A DNA stretch of 64,000 bases, taken from positions 310,001 to 374,000 of the forward strand of contig JAQFVV010000032.1 of the NCBI GenBank assembly GCA_028023455.1. Direction: 5' to 3'. The position numbers and the translations under genes were made by a program. Below, one piece after another: positions 36,436 to 48,898 of this stretch. Each line of letters starts with the position of its first letter. The stretch's first letter is position 1. This DNA comes from Epiperipatus broadwayi. Taxonomy: Eukaryota; Onychophora; Udeonychophora; Euonychophora; Peripatidae. Under the pieces are notes generated by a model. It had not been told where the DNA came from, ran no database searches, and was given only the letters and a program-made list of their open reading frames with translations.

Positions 36436-36500
36436 AACCTAATAAATAACTGAAATATTGATATATATATATATATATATATATATCAATATTTCAGTTA
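36396..36500. repeat. (TA)n tracts; the second at the centre of a perfect palindrome
   Basis: A ~36-bp (TA)n at 36396-36431 is followed by a perfect 54-bp palindrome, 36447-36500: taactgaaatattga + (TA)n + tcaatatttcagtta. It has the same architecture as 13012-13074 and 44663-44722. Confidence 0.9.
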
Positions 36501-36599
36501 CCAATATATACAATCTGAGCTGGATAGAGCAGGAATTAAGCCTGTCCAACTAAGAAAATAGCCCCCTATGTAACATTCTGATGTGATACTTAATAAAAG

Positions 36600-39120
36600 A
36601 AATCATTTTCTAAATTTCCCAAACAATTTGTATTTATTTAAGAAGGCTTTAAGGGATTTTTGTTAGCAAATTTTTTGATCAATGTAGCCAATTCATTTAA
36701 TCATTCTTGTTCCATTATCAAGCAGAAATATGATTTAATTAATTTTAGAATGCTAAAGCTTTTTTTTCATTTGATGCCACCATTTCTGGAAATGCCAATA
36801 AAATTCTTAATGCAATAAAACATCCAGAAAAATATTAGAAAACTTCAAACTCAATATTTAATCTTTTTTTTTTTTCGGTGACATTTCATTTAGTTTAAAA
36901 TTTACATCAAACACTTTCTTAAGCAAAGCTATTTCATCTAGGAGTTTAAGTGAAACTTAATTCACATATTGGCTCACAAATATTGGATTTTAAAAACTTG
37001 AGTGAAGACAAAGAAATCAAAATAGTTTTTTAACTGCAGAAAATCAATACTTAAGCCAATTAAATACAAATTATTATGTGACAAAAGACATTTTCCATGA
37101 AGTAATTTTCTGCATGTTGATGAGTTGACTGCATGAAACCACAATACAAATTAAAGTTAGTCAATATACCTATTTTACTAGACACTGTTCAAGCATTTTG
37201 AATTTCTTGAAGTATTTCATCCCTCTTAACTCTAATCTTCAGATCTTTTTGTAATTGATTGATATTGTCTCTTTCTGAGTCCAATCTTTCATCATGACAT
37301 TCCAAAAATAGATTTACCTCATGTATCATTGTTAGTACCTTAATCCTAATTGAAGCCATTAAACCTCATTCAAGTTTCCCAGATACTTTTCAATGCCACC
37401 ATGGTCAGTCTTATATTCTGCCATTATGTTTGTTATCTTGCTCATCCCTTTTACAGTATTTCTAATACTTCCCAAATGTTGAGTAATAGGTTGAACACAA
37501 TCTATCCTGACTAACCCCCTCATTTTGGACATTTGATGGATGAATACATAAATATGTTTTTTTAGTATTTCCCATCTTTGTGAACTAGATCTGAAGATAT
37601 ACAATTTGTGAATCATCCCAAAAAAATGTCCTGGCCTTATCTTCTCTGACTAAATTCAATGTATGGTTTGCATAAGTTGAAAACAAACATTTTTTATTTA
37701 TTTATTTCAATTTAGCTTGAACACCATTGTACATGCCAACCATATTGGCACTATTGTTATACAATTGACCTACATGGTCATCAAAGTTAAGATCAAAACT
37801 ATCAAGGACTTCGAAAAAAATTTAACAATTTCTTCACCAGTCTCTTTAGGGAAATCACAAAACATAAAGCTTTTTTCAATGGAAAACTTGTATCTGTAAT
37901 TTTAACATATCTCAAGATAAATAAAAGCTGCTTTTGATGAGCCCATTTACATGTTCCATCCACAGAAATAGCAAAATATTATGCTGATTTAACTTCTTCT
38001 ATAATTTTTTTCCGAATAAAAGAGCCACAGATTTCAATAAACTTCATTTTGAATATGAGAGAGATAATGCTTCTGAAGACAGGAGTTATTTTTTGTGAAT
38101 CACAAACTTGTAACATGATCACTCAATACCTAATTGTACTTGCTCAAAAGCTCAACTAAACTTTACCATTAGTACTCTCTCCTATTTTTTTGAAAGATCC
38201 ATGTATGTAAGTCCTCTTTCAGCTAAAAAAATAATATCTAAAATTTGATGAAGGATCATCTTTCATTTTTCACTTTCTGTCTTAAACTGATTAACAACAA
38301 AATTATCAATCATAGAATTGCATGTAATTGCTTTCATTGTTTCTCTCCAAGTGATAAAATTTTCTTTATGTAAATTGGAATTTTCATTTGATACAATCTC
38401 TTTCAATCTTTGCCATGCTTTTACATATATTTGAAGAAATCTCTCTTTTGTTGAACAAAAAACGAGCACAATACAAAAAAATATTTTCTTTATATCAATA
38501 TAGTCAAATTTTTTTAATATTTTTTCTCATTCTTAAGGGTCACTGTAAAAAGTCTAACTGGAAAAAAATTATTGTCCTTATCATTAGGAACATTGGTTGG
38601 TATTTCAAAAACTGGAACATTCAGAAAACATTCAGTGTGAAGCCCATTTCTCTTATCAATCAATATACAAAATTAACAAAGCGTATGCCACACTTGAATG
38701 AGAAGCTATAAAAATACACAGAAATTATTACACGCAAGGGAGGTCATTTTGCCTCATATTCATAGTGGTACTGTGAGCTGCAGAAGTCTTAAAATCTTTA
38801 ATACTTATCAATCAATCCAATGTTGCATTGTGATAATAAGCAACTTTCAGACTGACTGTTCATTATTTTTTGCTCTCTAGAAGGCTGTTTCAATTTGATT
38901 GTTTGATTTATTTTATATCAAATGCTTGTGAGGCACAGTCATTGTCTAGTATGGAAGGTAATACAACTACTTGATTAGTTCTACTAATCTGATCATTCCC
39001 AGCCATGTGTGATTTTGGCTTTTGATCAGAAATCCTGGAATCAATTTTGACTGCTTCTTCCTGGAATTTGGCTTGTTTTCTTTTTGCTGCACCACTTTCA
39101 AACTTTTCATTATCACTCAA
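36600..39120 (-). pseudogene. Dead hAT-superfamily transposase (ZMYM/TTF-finger type)
   Basis: Reading leftward from the ATG at 39120: 'FESGAAKRKQAK' (the SGxxKRK start typical of these proteins); 'EKFQFT-RKFYHLERNNES' and 'SNENSNLHKENFITWRETMK' (38330-38400; the H..N...W region after the TTF finger); 'YFAISVDGTCKWAHQKQLLF' (about 37930-37990; the catalytic D of the S-DST motif); 'QYGWHVQW' (about 37740; worn from the GYDNGANMQG motif with the second catalytic acid); 'IFRSSSQRWEILKKHI' (37560-37610); and 'MEQE-LNELATLIKKFANKN' (36640-36715), the hAT dimerisation tail with its third acid region. About 830 codons in all, the usual length. Many stops and shifts; terminal inverted repeats and 8-bp target duplications are not located. 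Confidence 0.85.
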
Positions 39121-39394
39121 AACTTAATGAAAAAAAAAATTAGTACAAAATTATGTAAGATAGAATATTTAACTTCTAAATTAAAAATTAGTATTACCTG
39201 ATTAATAATAATAATAATAACAATTGTCAACAATTGCAATAAATGACTTCTAAAGCATGTAGCAAACATTACAGTTACAAGCAGGGTTGTTCCAACGTAG
39301 AGTGTTCACCGGGTAATTTAAATAATACCATCATAGTTAAATTTAGAGAATAAAGCAACTGAATCCTTCTCTTGCATTAAAAAGTTAGTACAAT
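39121..39394. other. Spacer
   Basis: AT-rich with an (ATA)n run near 39206-39222. A string gcagggttgttccaacg at 39281 looks like a hAT terminus but points away from the hAT relic. Confidence 0.4.
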
Positions 39395-40325
39395 AAATTG
39401 AGTATATGAGCACAGACTTTCACATGACCCATCATTCTTGACTCCATCTCATAACACTGATACACTTGGAACACATATATGTCAAAAAGGTAAATAATCA
39501 CCAATGTACATACTTCATGCTAAACCAGCAATCATCAGTTGGTCCAGATTATCATCTCCACACATATATGCAATAAATGCTCAGATATATATTAAGATAG
39601 CTAATCTTCATTCTTTAATGGACAGGCTTCAATCCACTCCACACTCCAACTCTTCAACTATCCATCCAATTAAAAATCTGATGATGAAATGCTCAAAGGC
39701 CATCCTGAAGCCAAGGTTCTCATTACACCCATGGTGGCCTAAAGTCAATCTGACTCCTCATGTACATAGTAAAGATGTATGCCCATTCCTTGTATATGTC
39801 TTAAGTGGATTATGTCCTTACATGAGGGGTCAGATTGACTTTAGGTCAACATGGGTGTGACAAGAATCTCAGCATCAGGGTGGCCTTTGAGCATTCCATC
39901 ATGTCCTGCACATGAGGGGTCATATTGACTTTAGGTCAATGTGAGTGTGATGAGAATCTCGGCTTCAGGGTGGCCTTTGAGCATTCCATCATCAGATTTT
40001 CAATTGGATGGATGGTTGAAGAGTTGTAGTGTGGAGTGGATTGAAACCTGTCCATTAAAGTATAAAGATTGGCTATTTTAATATATATATATATGAGCAC
40101 TTATTGCATATATGTGTGATGATAATCTGGACCAACTGATGATTGCTAGTTTAGCATGAAATATTTATCTTTTCGATATATATATATATGTGTGTGTGTG
40201 TGTTCAAGTGTAGGTGTTATGAGATAGAGTGGAGAGTGGTGGGTCATGCGAAAGTATGTGCTCATATACCCTATATATTACATATATATTACAGATATAT
40301 AGTAAGCCTATATTTTAGTTATTAC
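39395..40325. repeat. Repeat family A, inverted-plus-direct arrangement
   Basis: 39395-39760 is the reverse complement of the 1-1010 unit (for example gctaaaccagcaatcatcag against ctgatgattgctggtttagc). 39770-40320 carries the same unit in direct orientation, including the tcatataccctatata block at 40261. A ~100-bp sub-block (acatgaggggtcagattgac) is tandemly repeated at 39824 and 39910. The whole is a fold-back structure. A plus frame of 118 codons across it is a repeat artefact. Confidence 0.85.
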
Positions 40326-41313
40326 AATAAATTAAATAAATTTATTCATGTTAGAAATAGTTATGTTTAGCTTTTTTTTAAATTTTGTCCAACAAAAGTA
40401 GACCTCTTGAACCGTGTAGGTCCTTCTCTCCTGGTCTGCATACAGACAAATTCCACATATAATATTTATTGCCACTTAAACAATCATTTAAAATTATAAA
40501 GGTTATTAAATAACAAATTATATATTTTATAATCTGTATTGAAATATGACATCTACAAAACAAAAATAAACTATCATTTATTACATCTGTATTATTTTGA
40601 ATATTTAAAACATTTTGAAAATATTACTTTTAATATCAGCATAATATTTATGTGCAAAACAATTCAATTATAAATTAAAAATATGTTGTTACAAATTTTA
40701 ACATATTTAACAGTAAAAATGTTCACTCTTTAAATTTAAGATATAGCAGACAATCGTGCTTTTTGAAATACAGAAGATAATAAACATTAAGTAGATATAC
40801 CTAAATAAGTTTTTGCAGCAGTTTATGATACATGAAAATATGAAAAAGTAGATTATCCATTTAAGTCCCAAATAAGTCAAATTTAAAAGTATATTTAAAA
40901 CAAATAATTGTCAATCCTTTAAAAAATTAATATTTTAAATTAAACAATTGAATTTCTTTTTAAATTATCGTTTAATAAATTCATTTTTTATTTATAAAAA
41001 GAATATATAATGCTTTTAAATAATACTAACAATTTAATATTTTAAAATATTAATGAAGTCCCACTTCTCAATTAAGAAAATGTCAATTTATATAGCTATG
41101 AAATATATTTCAAAGGAATATACTATTTCAAGATATATGTATATACGTAATAATTAAAATGTCAATTGCAACAGTTTGATCATTCTTTTATATTTTCTTT
41201 TTTTTTAATTAACAACAAAAATAATAACTATGAGTCTCTGCTTCAGTCTTCAAGCTAGAGTCATAGCAATTAACAATAGTCTTACTTGCAGAATGCATAG
41301 ATCTGGAATAATG
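40326..41313. other. AT-rich DNA, no supported gene
   Basis: At 40378-40450 the minus strand reads 'WNLSVCRPGEKDLHGSRGLL', compositionally different from its flanks, but it is too short to identify. The rest shows nothing. Confidence 0.4.
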
Positions 41314-41577
41314 TCATCTAATCATGAAATATTTACTTTTGTAGAATGATAGACAGAATGGACTGGTAGAATTCATTAATAGGTTTTGGAAATGCCCTTT
41401 GTAAGCTGTAAAGTTGATTTCTTTCTTCAGGAAAATGGACAGATAGTTGATTACTGCAATTCTTCCTTTATATATGCATCTTAGCGTTATTGATTTCTGA
41501 TTAATGTAATTCAGTTGGTAGCAGTAAGAGGAATGAAACCTCGGATAGCTGGATTGCTTACTCACGCATCTTCATAG
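41314..41577 (-). CDS. Possible exon or coding relic, unidentified
   Basis: The minus strand is open for about 83 codons with balanced codon use, unlike the surrounding AT-rich DNA: 'QSSYPRFHSSYCYQLNYINQ', then 'KGRIAVINYLSIFLKKEINF', ending 'YKSKYFMIR' and a stop at 41314. The nominal first codon is GTG, so no ATG start is implied. On the minus strand the frame overlaps gcgtgagtaag, a good match to a splice donor but at the 5' side, which conflicts with a simple exon reading. I recognise no family. It may be a piece of an old transposon or a host exon fragment. Confidence 0.2.
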
Positions 41578-42338
<761 letters not shown>

Positions 42339-42386
42339 GCATTCTCAACAACCTTAAACAAAATATCAACTACAAATGTGTCATTG

Positions 42387-42420
<34 letters not shown>

Positions 42421-42432
42421 TGATGATGATAA
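42387..42432. repeat. (TAA)n / (TGA)n compound microsatellite
   Basis: About 9 TAA units passing into 4-5 GAT units and then aacaacaac, 50 bases after the long (TTA)n. A 48-base non-repetitive spacer separates them. Confidence 0.9.
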
Positions 42433-42466
42433 CAACAACGAAAATTGAAAACAAAAAAAGTAAGTA

Positions 42467-43010
42467 TACCTGCGTCTCTTTTTATGTGGTAGATAGATTC
42501 CACAGAGAACCAGCATTAAAAAAATTGCACAAAAATAGACTTGACTTACATTGAAAAATGTGAAATATGTTTCCTTAATTTTCATAAATCACATAAAACC
42601 AAAGCAACAAGGTAAAATTACTTTAAAATTCACATAAAAAATAAAGAAATAAAGTATGACTAATAAAAAATTTCAAATATTTGAAAAAAATTGATACAAG
42701 ACAAACTTTTTTTACTTTTTTTATTAACTATTTAATTTTATTTAAAACAATGCTTTTATATGTAAATTATTTCACATTTTTTTACATATATTTTAATCAT
42801 TATCACTATTTGACAATATGCAGGTTCATTTGTGAACTGGTAAGAAATCAGATTCATCACAAGAGGAAGTATAATTAGTGCCAACTTCAGTCTCATGCTG
42901 TGTTAGTGGTTTTCTGATGACAAAGTAATCAGTAATTAAACTTTGAGATGATGATTTTACTAATTGTTTATGAAGCTCACAATATTCAGACTGTTATGTC
43001 TAGCTGTTAG
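42467..43010 (-). repeat. Dispersed repeat family B, inverted copy
   Basis: Reverse complement of 23345-23822, a little longer because of extra A/T runs. Shared blocks include gattcatcacaagagga and tgatacaagacaaac in this orientation. It ends on the left with cctgcgtctc, the counterpart of ggagacccagg. The left edge lies next to the (TTA)n/(TAA)n tracts and the right edge next to a (TA)n (43034-43051). Confidence 0.75.
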
Positions 43011-43118
43011 AGAATGCACTTTCACAAGTGCAACTATATATATATATATATACATAACACTTCCATGATTGTGTTAATAATGACTAACCGTTAAATTTTA
43101 TTTTATACACATATATAC

Positions 43119-43252
43119 ATGGAAAAACTTTTAGACAGAAAAAAGTTACAAGTAAAAATATTTAAGAACTTTTAAAGATACATTCTTTTTAAGTAGAAAT
43201 TAAAAGTTCTTAAATATTTTTACTTGTAACTTTTTTCTGTCTAAAAATTTCT

Positions 43253-43256
<4 letters not shown>
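43119..43256. mobile_element. Palindromic MITE with 56-bp arms, abutting (TA)n
   Basis: Arms 43119-43174 and 43201-43256 are inverted copies (atggaaaaacttttagacag / ctgtctaaaaatttctccat) with only a few mismatches and a 26-bp loop. A pure (TA)n runs from 43254 to 43294 at its right edge. The near-identity of the arms suggests either recent origin or arm-to-arm correction. Confidence 0.88.
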
Positions 43257-43300
<44 letters not shown>

Positions 43301-43580
43301 AGATATAAACATACACATACATAACACAGACATACAACTATTTAGCTCTTGTTGGAAATTAAAAGCTCATTCATAATTTATGTCATTAACAAAAAAATAA
43401 TTTTCCAATTGATTAGAAACTTGAAGACTTTCTCAAATCATTTTTGCTGTGAAACAAACAAGTTCCACTTCTGTTTCCTTATCTTTTTCTAAAACTTCTA
43501 AGGTATCTAAATTTTCAAACCTTTTTTTAACAGGCATTTAAAGTATGTAAAATTTAATGCATGTATATAAAATAGGGAAA

Positions 43581-44365
43581 TTCTGATTTTAAACTGATGA
43601 TACTTATGAGACCTTTCGTCGATGATTGACATCACTCTAATTCCGTTATTTTTAATGCTAGGATAGACATTATAAACTCATTAGCTAGGTTTTTAAAAAT
43701 TCTGTAAGATGCTGCCCTCTTTTGAATTATTTTACATGTAAAAAATCAATAAAAATGCTTGTAAACCTAAACAAATGAGAAAGTTTGTTGTTGATTGGCT
43801 CCCAGCCATCAAAGACATTCTGATTGGCTGGAAAGAACAAAGAAACTGCCCGATCAAAGAAAATAAAGAAAAATGCTGAGATTTTTATTTCAAATATGAT
43901 AAACAAATGTTTTAAAGTATTATAAAAATATTATATGAGAAATTACAAATCATTTTCATAAAATATGCTAAAAAACAAAATTATTTTAGAAAAATATTGA
44001 AGATTTTAGTAAAAATATTTAAGATTTTAGCAAAAAAAAATATTTACTTTTCCATAATGTAAAACTGAAAAAAAAGCATTTACATCATGCAACTCTTTTT
44101 AATTCATTTGTATGTTCGCTTTTAAATTTGTTGAAATTGAATATTTTATAATAAATAAATAGCAATTTATTTTTGAAAGAACTTTCATTCACTTTCATAA
44201 CCTCACAAATTATTAATATACTTTATATAAATGAATCTAAAGTGAATTTGATATTAAAGGTGAATATATTTTGACAATTGACTTTGTCTTCAGTTTGTGT
44301 GTTGGCCAATTAAAAGCTTTGATTTTTACCTCACACAACCAATAATATAATTAGCAGTTAAAAGG
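43581..44365. mobile_element. piggyBac-type MITE, copy A
   Basis: Same element as 62139-62907 in the same orientation. Shared blocks include catcactctaattc, tctgtaagatg-tgccctctt, gacattctgattggctggaa, gaaaaatattgaagatttta and tttgtcttcagtttgtg. The right end reads ttagcagttaaaagg followed by TTAA (44366-44369). The left end has drifted and its TTAA is not recognisable. No ORF: a non-autonomous element. See copy B for the target-site evidence. Confidence 0.75.
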
Positions 44366-44384
44366 TTAAGTGAAATATGAACTT

Positions 44385-44490
44385 CTTTATTGCAAAAAAG
44401 AAAAACGCATAAAAAGATATTACAAAGAAACCTGAATTGCATAACTTCAAAGTCGCATTTTAAAAATCCACACAAAAAAAGAACCAAGAG
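44385..44490 (-). repeat. Dispersed repeat, inverted match to 21020-21140
   Basis: Reverse complement reads gaagttatgcaattcaggtt and ctttttatgcgtttttctt, matching the plus strand at 21070-21130. It follows copy A of the piggyBac MITE closely. Confidence 0.6.
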
Positions 44491-44662
44491 TATCAACTAT
44501 TTACCCATTTAAATAGATATATGCTTGAATGATTAAGAGACTTTTTTAAAAAAAAAATGATAGTTCAAAAAATCTTGAAATAATTATTAAACTTTTTATT
44601 TCATTCCCCCTTCCCCACTCTCTTTTTTTTTTACTGTACTATAATTGACTTAAGGATTGAGA

Positions 44663-44673
44663 TGTTTAATCCT

Positions 44674-44711
<38 letters not shown>

Positions 44712-44741
44712 AGGATTAAACATATATATATATATATATAT
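44663..44741. repeat. (TA)n inside a perfect palindrome
   Basis: tgtttaatccttac + (TA)n + gtaaggattaaaca is a perfect palindrome over 44663-44722. A second (TA)n follows to 44741. It is the third example of this design in the window. Confidence 0.9.
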
Positions 44742-45019
44742 AATAACAAAATGGAATATTAAACTGCACCTACTATTTATAATAAAATCAAAAGAGATAC
44801 AATGATCATCATAAATAATTAATCAATATCATCATGGGGTGTAATAATATTTAAAAAATCAGCTATCAATAAATAAGCAATGTAATATTAAAGACTATGT
44901 AAGTGTTTATTAAATGCTGAGGTTTTTAGACTGATCCCAATTTAAGATCATATGGTAACATACATATATTGGTGATAAATAAAATAGTCATGTATCATAT
45001 TTATAAAGTGTGTAAAATT
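44742..45019. other. AT-rich spacer
   Basis: Nothing recognised. Confidence 0.5.
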
Positions 45020-45330
45020 ATCAAAGTCATTTTTTTTTAACTTTTTTTTAAAATTGAATATTACAGTTATCTTTGAAAGTAAAAGCAATCACACACTATT
45101 ACTTCTTTTTTTGATATAACAAAAAAAAGTTTAAGAAAAAAATGCATTGAAGTTTTAATGCTCTTAGAAATAGGAAATTAATGGCTAGATTTTTATTTCT
45201 TACATTTTCACAGAATTTTTTTTATTTTTTATTTTAGTATAAACAGTGTTTTATAAGTATTATTTGAAATAACCCTATGCAGTCATGACTAAAAATTAAT
45301 AGTTTGATAAATTTATTACTTTTCAAATTT
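45020..45330 (+). repeat. Dispersed repeat C, copy 1
   Basis: Shares an ordered set of blocks with 63590-63835: ttgaagttttaatgctctta, cttacattttcacag against ttctcacag, then ataaccctatgcagtcatga / ataaccttatgc...ccatga and actaaaaattaatag. Diverged and rich in T runs. No ORF. Confidence 0.55.
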
Positions 45331-46999
45331 GTTGCAGAATGATCTAGTTGTTAAATAAAAATTAAATAAAAATTTAATTAGGTAGCCCTTATTAAAAGAT
45401 TTACATACATAAAATGATCATGTAACAAAATTCAAGATATTTTTTTTAAAAATACAAATGTTTAAATTTTTGTAAGTATGTCTGTAAAAATAAAAGAAAG
45501 GGATATTTTTTTTCTCTCATCTAGTTTTGTTTTTATAGCTGGAATATTTTCTCTTTCAAAAAGTCAAAAAAAAAGAGATTAAAATGTTTATCATTGAAGA
45601 AATTAAGTCATTTTGTAATTAATGTGCAAACAGAATGTTTTAATTTTCAAATAAATAAAAAGCAAGAAAAGATTATGATCTTTATCTTTGAAGAAAATTA
45701 GTATTATTTATTAAATAATTTAAAAAACAAAAAGGAATTGCAATCTTTATCTGTGAAAAAATGAAGGATTGTTTTCCAAATTGGTGTATAAATAAAATAT
45801 TTTTAAGGAAAAAAATATTTTTTTTATAAAAAGAAAATCAATTGGTGAAAACTTAAAGCAGTAATTTCTAAGGTAATCACATGATTGACTGGAGAATTAT
45901 TATCACAGTGTTTTTCTAAAAACAAAGCAGTGTGTGGATAATAAAATTTAGTAGATGCTGAATAGTGGTAAGTAATAACAGTCAGAAGCTAAGTTTAGAA
46001 GTCTTAGAAGAAAAAAAAGACGTTTGCAATGCAGTGTAAATATCATGTTCTAAGATCTTATCAAAAGTTGATCTTTACTGACCCAACTATTGATCCAATT
46101 TCACTAAAAGAAATATAGAATAAAAATAATCTTCCAAAAACATTCAATTAGTCTTATGTATTGAGTCATCTAAAATCATAACAGTCTCAATTTTGTTAAC
46201 CTTAAGTGAAAATAATTGTTAAATGGGAAACATGGAGCTACAAAAAGAAAAGCAATAGAAAGCTAAATAAATAAAAAATGAAAGGAGCACTAGAAAGAAA
46301 ATAATGAAAGAAAAAGAAAAAATGATTTGAATGAAAATAATCATAGAAAAGGCTATAACAAAAAAGTGATGCCAAAAGATTGTCTAAACTTTCCACCTGC
46401 CAGATTTAAAAAAAGACACACTAAACTAAACAACTATAAAAGAATGACTAAAAGAATAAAAAAATCAATGATAAAATAAGGTGCTTTATTGAGTACACAT
46501 TTACATTTATAAATGTTATTTTATAGGGAATTGAAATTAAAAATATTAAATAATTTTTAGTCACTTTGTTGAAAATATTTTTTTGTAGATTAAAATGATA
46601 TGGAAACATTCCCATTTTTAAAGATTCAAGTTAAAATTATCATTTTTCTTTATTGTGAAATATTTTTAGTCTGATTACTGTAAGAAGAAAAATATGAAAT
46701 CATCTGTATTGTATAAAATTATGTGTCAACTTTGAGTTTGTCACATTATCATTTCTTTTTTTCATTTTTTAATTAACTTTATTAAATAATAGATTAAATA
46801 AAAATAATTTTTAAAAGTTTTTTTTTATATCTTTAGTGGTTTTGCTGTTTTTGTAAATTACCAGTTTGTATGACTGATTTTATCATAAACATGTAGAGAT
46901 TTGTAAGTTATTTCAATAAAATTATTTAATAATAGAATGAATTTAATATTTATATATTTTTGTTCACAGTTCCTACAATTCTTAATGATCTCATACTAA
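45331..46999. other. Very AT-rich DNA, nothing recognised
   Basis: Long A and T runs and Lys/Asn-type frames shorter than 60 codons. No gene, RNA or repeat boundary is supported. Confidence 0.5.
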
Positions 47000-48119
47000 T
47001 TCAATATAATGATATTTGCAATGTATATGTACATATATGTGTGTGTGAAGATCCAGGTGATTTTCATAGAATTATTTAGATGACACTAAAGTCATAAAGT
47101 GACCTTTAAAGACCACAATACTTTACTTTATAGATTAAGTAATTAATTTATTCATGTCCAGTATACTCATGGTACCTGACAGCCCAGATATTGACATGTT
47201 TAGCATTGATGTAATAGTACTAACATTTTTGACATAAAATTAATTGTATAATTATTTTAGGATCTATGTATGTGCATGCAGGTAAAATAATAATTATTGT
47301 TTTATAATATGTCCTAAGTTAGGCATTGGTCATGATTAATTTAATATTTTGTATTACATCAATTTTAAATCTAGTCACAAGTGATGATTATTGCTGGTGA
47401 TGATAGATTTAAAACCTAGATATTACTTACATTGGACTCAGATGCTGATTCTTTGATCATTTTTTATGACAGTAAAAATCAATAATGCTGCTTGCTAATA
47501 TCTCTCATCATACTGTTTCATATATTAGTATAATGCCTCACTTTAGTGATTACATCAATTTGTTGCCTGCCTATAATTCTAGATAGAGATTTTTAATGCT
47601 TTCTCTTATGGCATTTGTTGAAAAAAAGTTTGTTTAGAATACAAGCTTATTAAATTAAGTCATGTGATGTGACGTGATGTATGATTTAATTTGTTTACCA
47701 TTATAGTTTGGCTTTTGAGGCTTTGGTGATGTTGTATTGCTAAGTCTACTAATATAATATATGGTGTATCTGAAAATCATTCAGTCCCATATAACTATTT
47801 AAGTTAGATAGGTGAATTTGAAGATATGTAGATGTCTGAAAAATTCAGATTTTCTGCTTAATAGTTAAGTATTCAATAAATGCTGGAATTGAGTTTGTAT
47901 TTTAGATCAATGAATGTCATAGTGCCTCACTGATGAGAACCATCTGCTTGAAAATGATTTGAGAATAATGATAATTATAGAGATTTTAAATGCTTTCTTT
48001 TGTGGCATTTGTCAAAAAAAACTTGTTTAGAGTTATTAGCACTTGATTATATTACTGCTAAGTATGTGTGTTTATTCCTATATACATATAAAATAAGTAG
48101 TATTTAATAAAATATATCT
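47000..48119. repeat. Mosaic of dispersed repeat pieces
   Basis: A ~56-bp block (tagagatttttaatgctttc ... aagtttgtttagaat) at about 47584-47640 recurs at about 47978-48032. The block attaaattaagtcatgtgat near 47650 recurs near 63327, where it also precedes tttgtttac. No coding capacity; it may include the body of a non-autonomous relative of the element whose end is at 48120-48600. Confidence 0.5.
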
Positions 48120-48600
48120 ATAAAAGTAAATGTATGCGTTGTTATTTTTAAAAAGCACTTAGATTAATTAAATGGTTTTAATTTAGAAAGTAAATCTTAT
48201 ATTTATAAAGATTAGCTATACTGATAAATAATCACTATTAGCAGAGATAATTATTTCTTGATCAGATTTGTTGATAATGAAACTCATTTCTAAAAATAGA
48301 TAATTAAAATGCAAACTGCATTATTTGATCACAAGAATCAAATATGGAGCTCTTGATATGGATCTCAATATGGACAGCTGAAAGCCAATCAATAGTTATT
48401 CTACAACATCCAAGAGGTGAAGCTCCAAGAATACAGATGAGCCATCCAATGGGTGATCCAGTCACTTCTCCTTCTCCTAAGCCTTGTGGAGAAGTTTATC
48501 TCATGACATGCAAAAGTAAACTTAGGAACTCACAACAGGCCATAATGATCTATTATATTATTTTGTAAGCCTTTAGGCCTCAATATTATGTTTAGTGAGA
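48120..48600 (+). mobile_element. PLE family 2, 3' end fragment
   Basis: The stretch aaaagcacttagattaattaaa... gattagctatactgataaataat ... gatcagatttgttgataatga (48150-48280) matches 52084-52210, which lies downstream of the GIY-YIG ORF of the 51.4 kb PLE. The following 48440-48600 block (gagaagtttatctcatgaca, tattattttgtaagcc, atgtttagtgagatatgt) also recurs at 63005-63125. A 74-codon frame here (48344-48568) is not conserved in the other copies, so it is taken as non-coding. Confidence 0.6.
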
Positions 48601-48898
48601 TATGTGCATATAGTATACAATCAGAGATGAAGTAACCATGTATAGAATGGAATGAGTGCTTCCATAGAAAAATTTACTAAAAGTTTCAAAAGCTTTAATT
48701 AAAATTTAATTTAAAAAATTCACTAAAATATGTACATATTCAACCACACAACAATCCAACAAGTTACACATACAATAGTGTAGTAAGACCAATAAGTACA
48801 TTAATGTATATAAGCTATTTTGCAAAATGTAAAATAAAATCTCAACTATTTTGCTAAGCATAAAAAAGGAACAAACTATTAAAACTTTTTTTTATTTT
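48601..48898. other. AT-rich spacer
   Basis: Nothing recognised. Confidence 0.5.

Noticed and set aside
39281-39300. gcagggttgttccaacg as the 5' terminus of the hAT element
   Set aside because: It reads outward from the hAT relic (wrong orientation for its right end), and no partner was found at the left end.
39504-39860. 118-codon plus frame
   Set aside because: It lies entirely within repeat family A; the same sequence in other copies is not open.
43581-44365. Autonomous piggyBac element
   Set aside because: There is no reading frame; it is only a terminal-repeat-bearing MITE.
48344-48568. 74-codon plus ORF as a small gene
   Set aside because: The homologous DNA at 63.0 kb is not open in this frame, and the region aligns with PLE 3' non-coding sequence.
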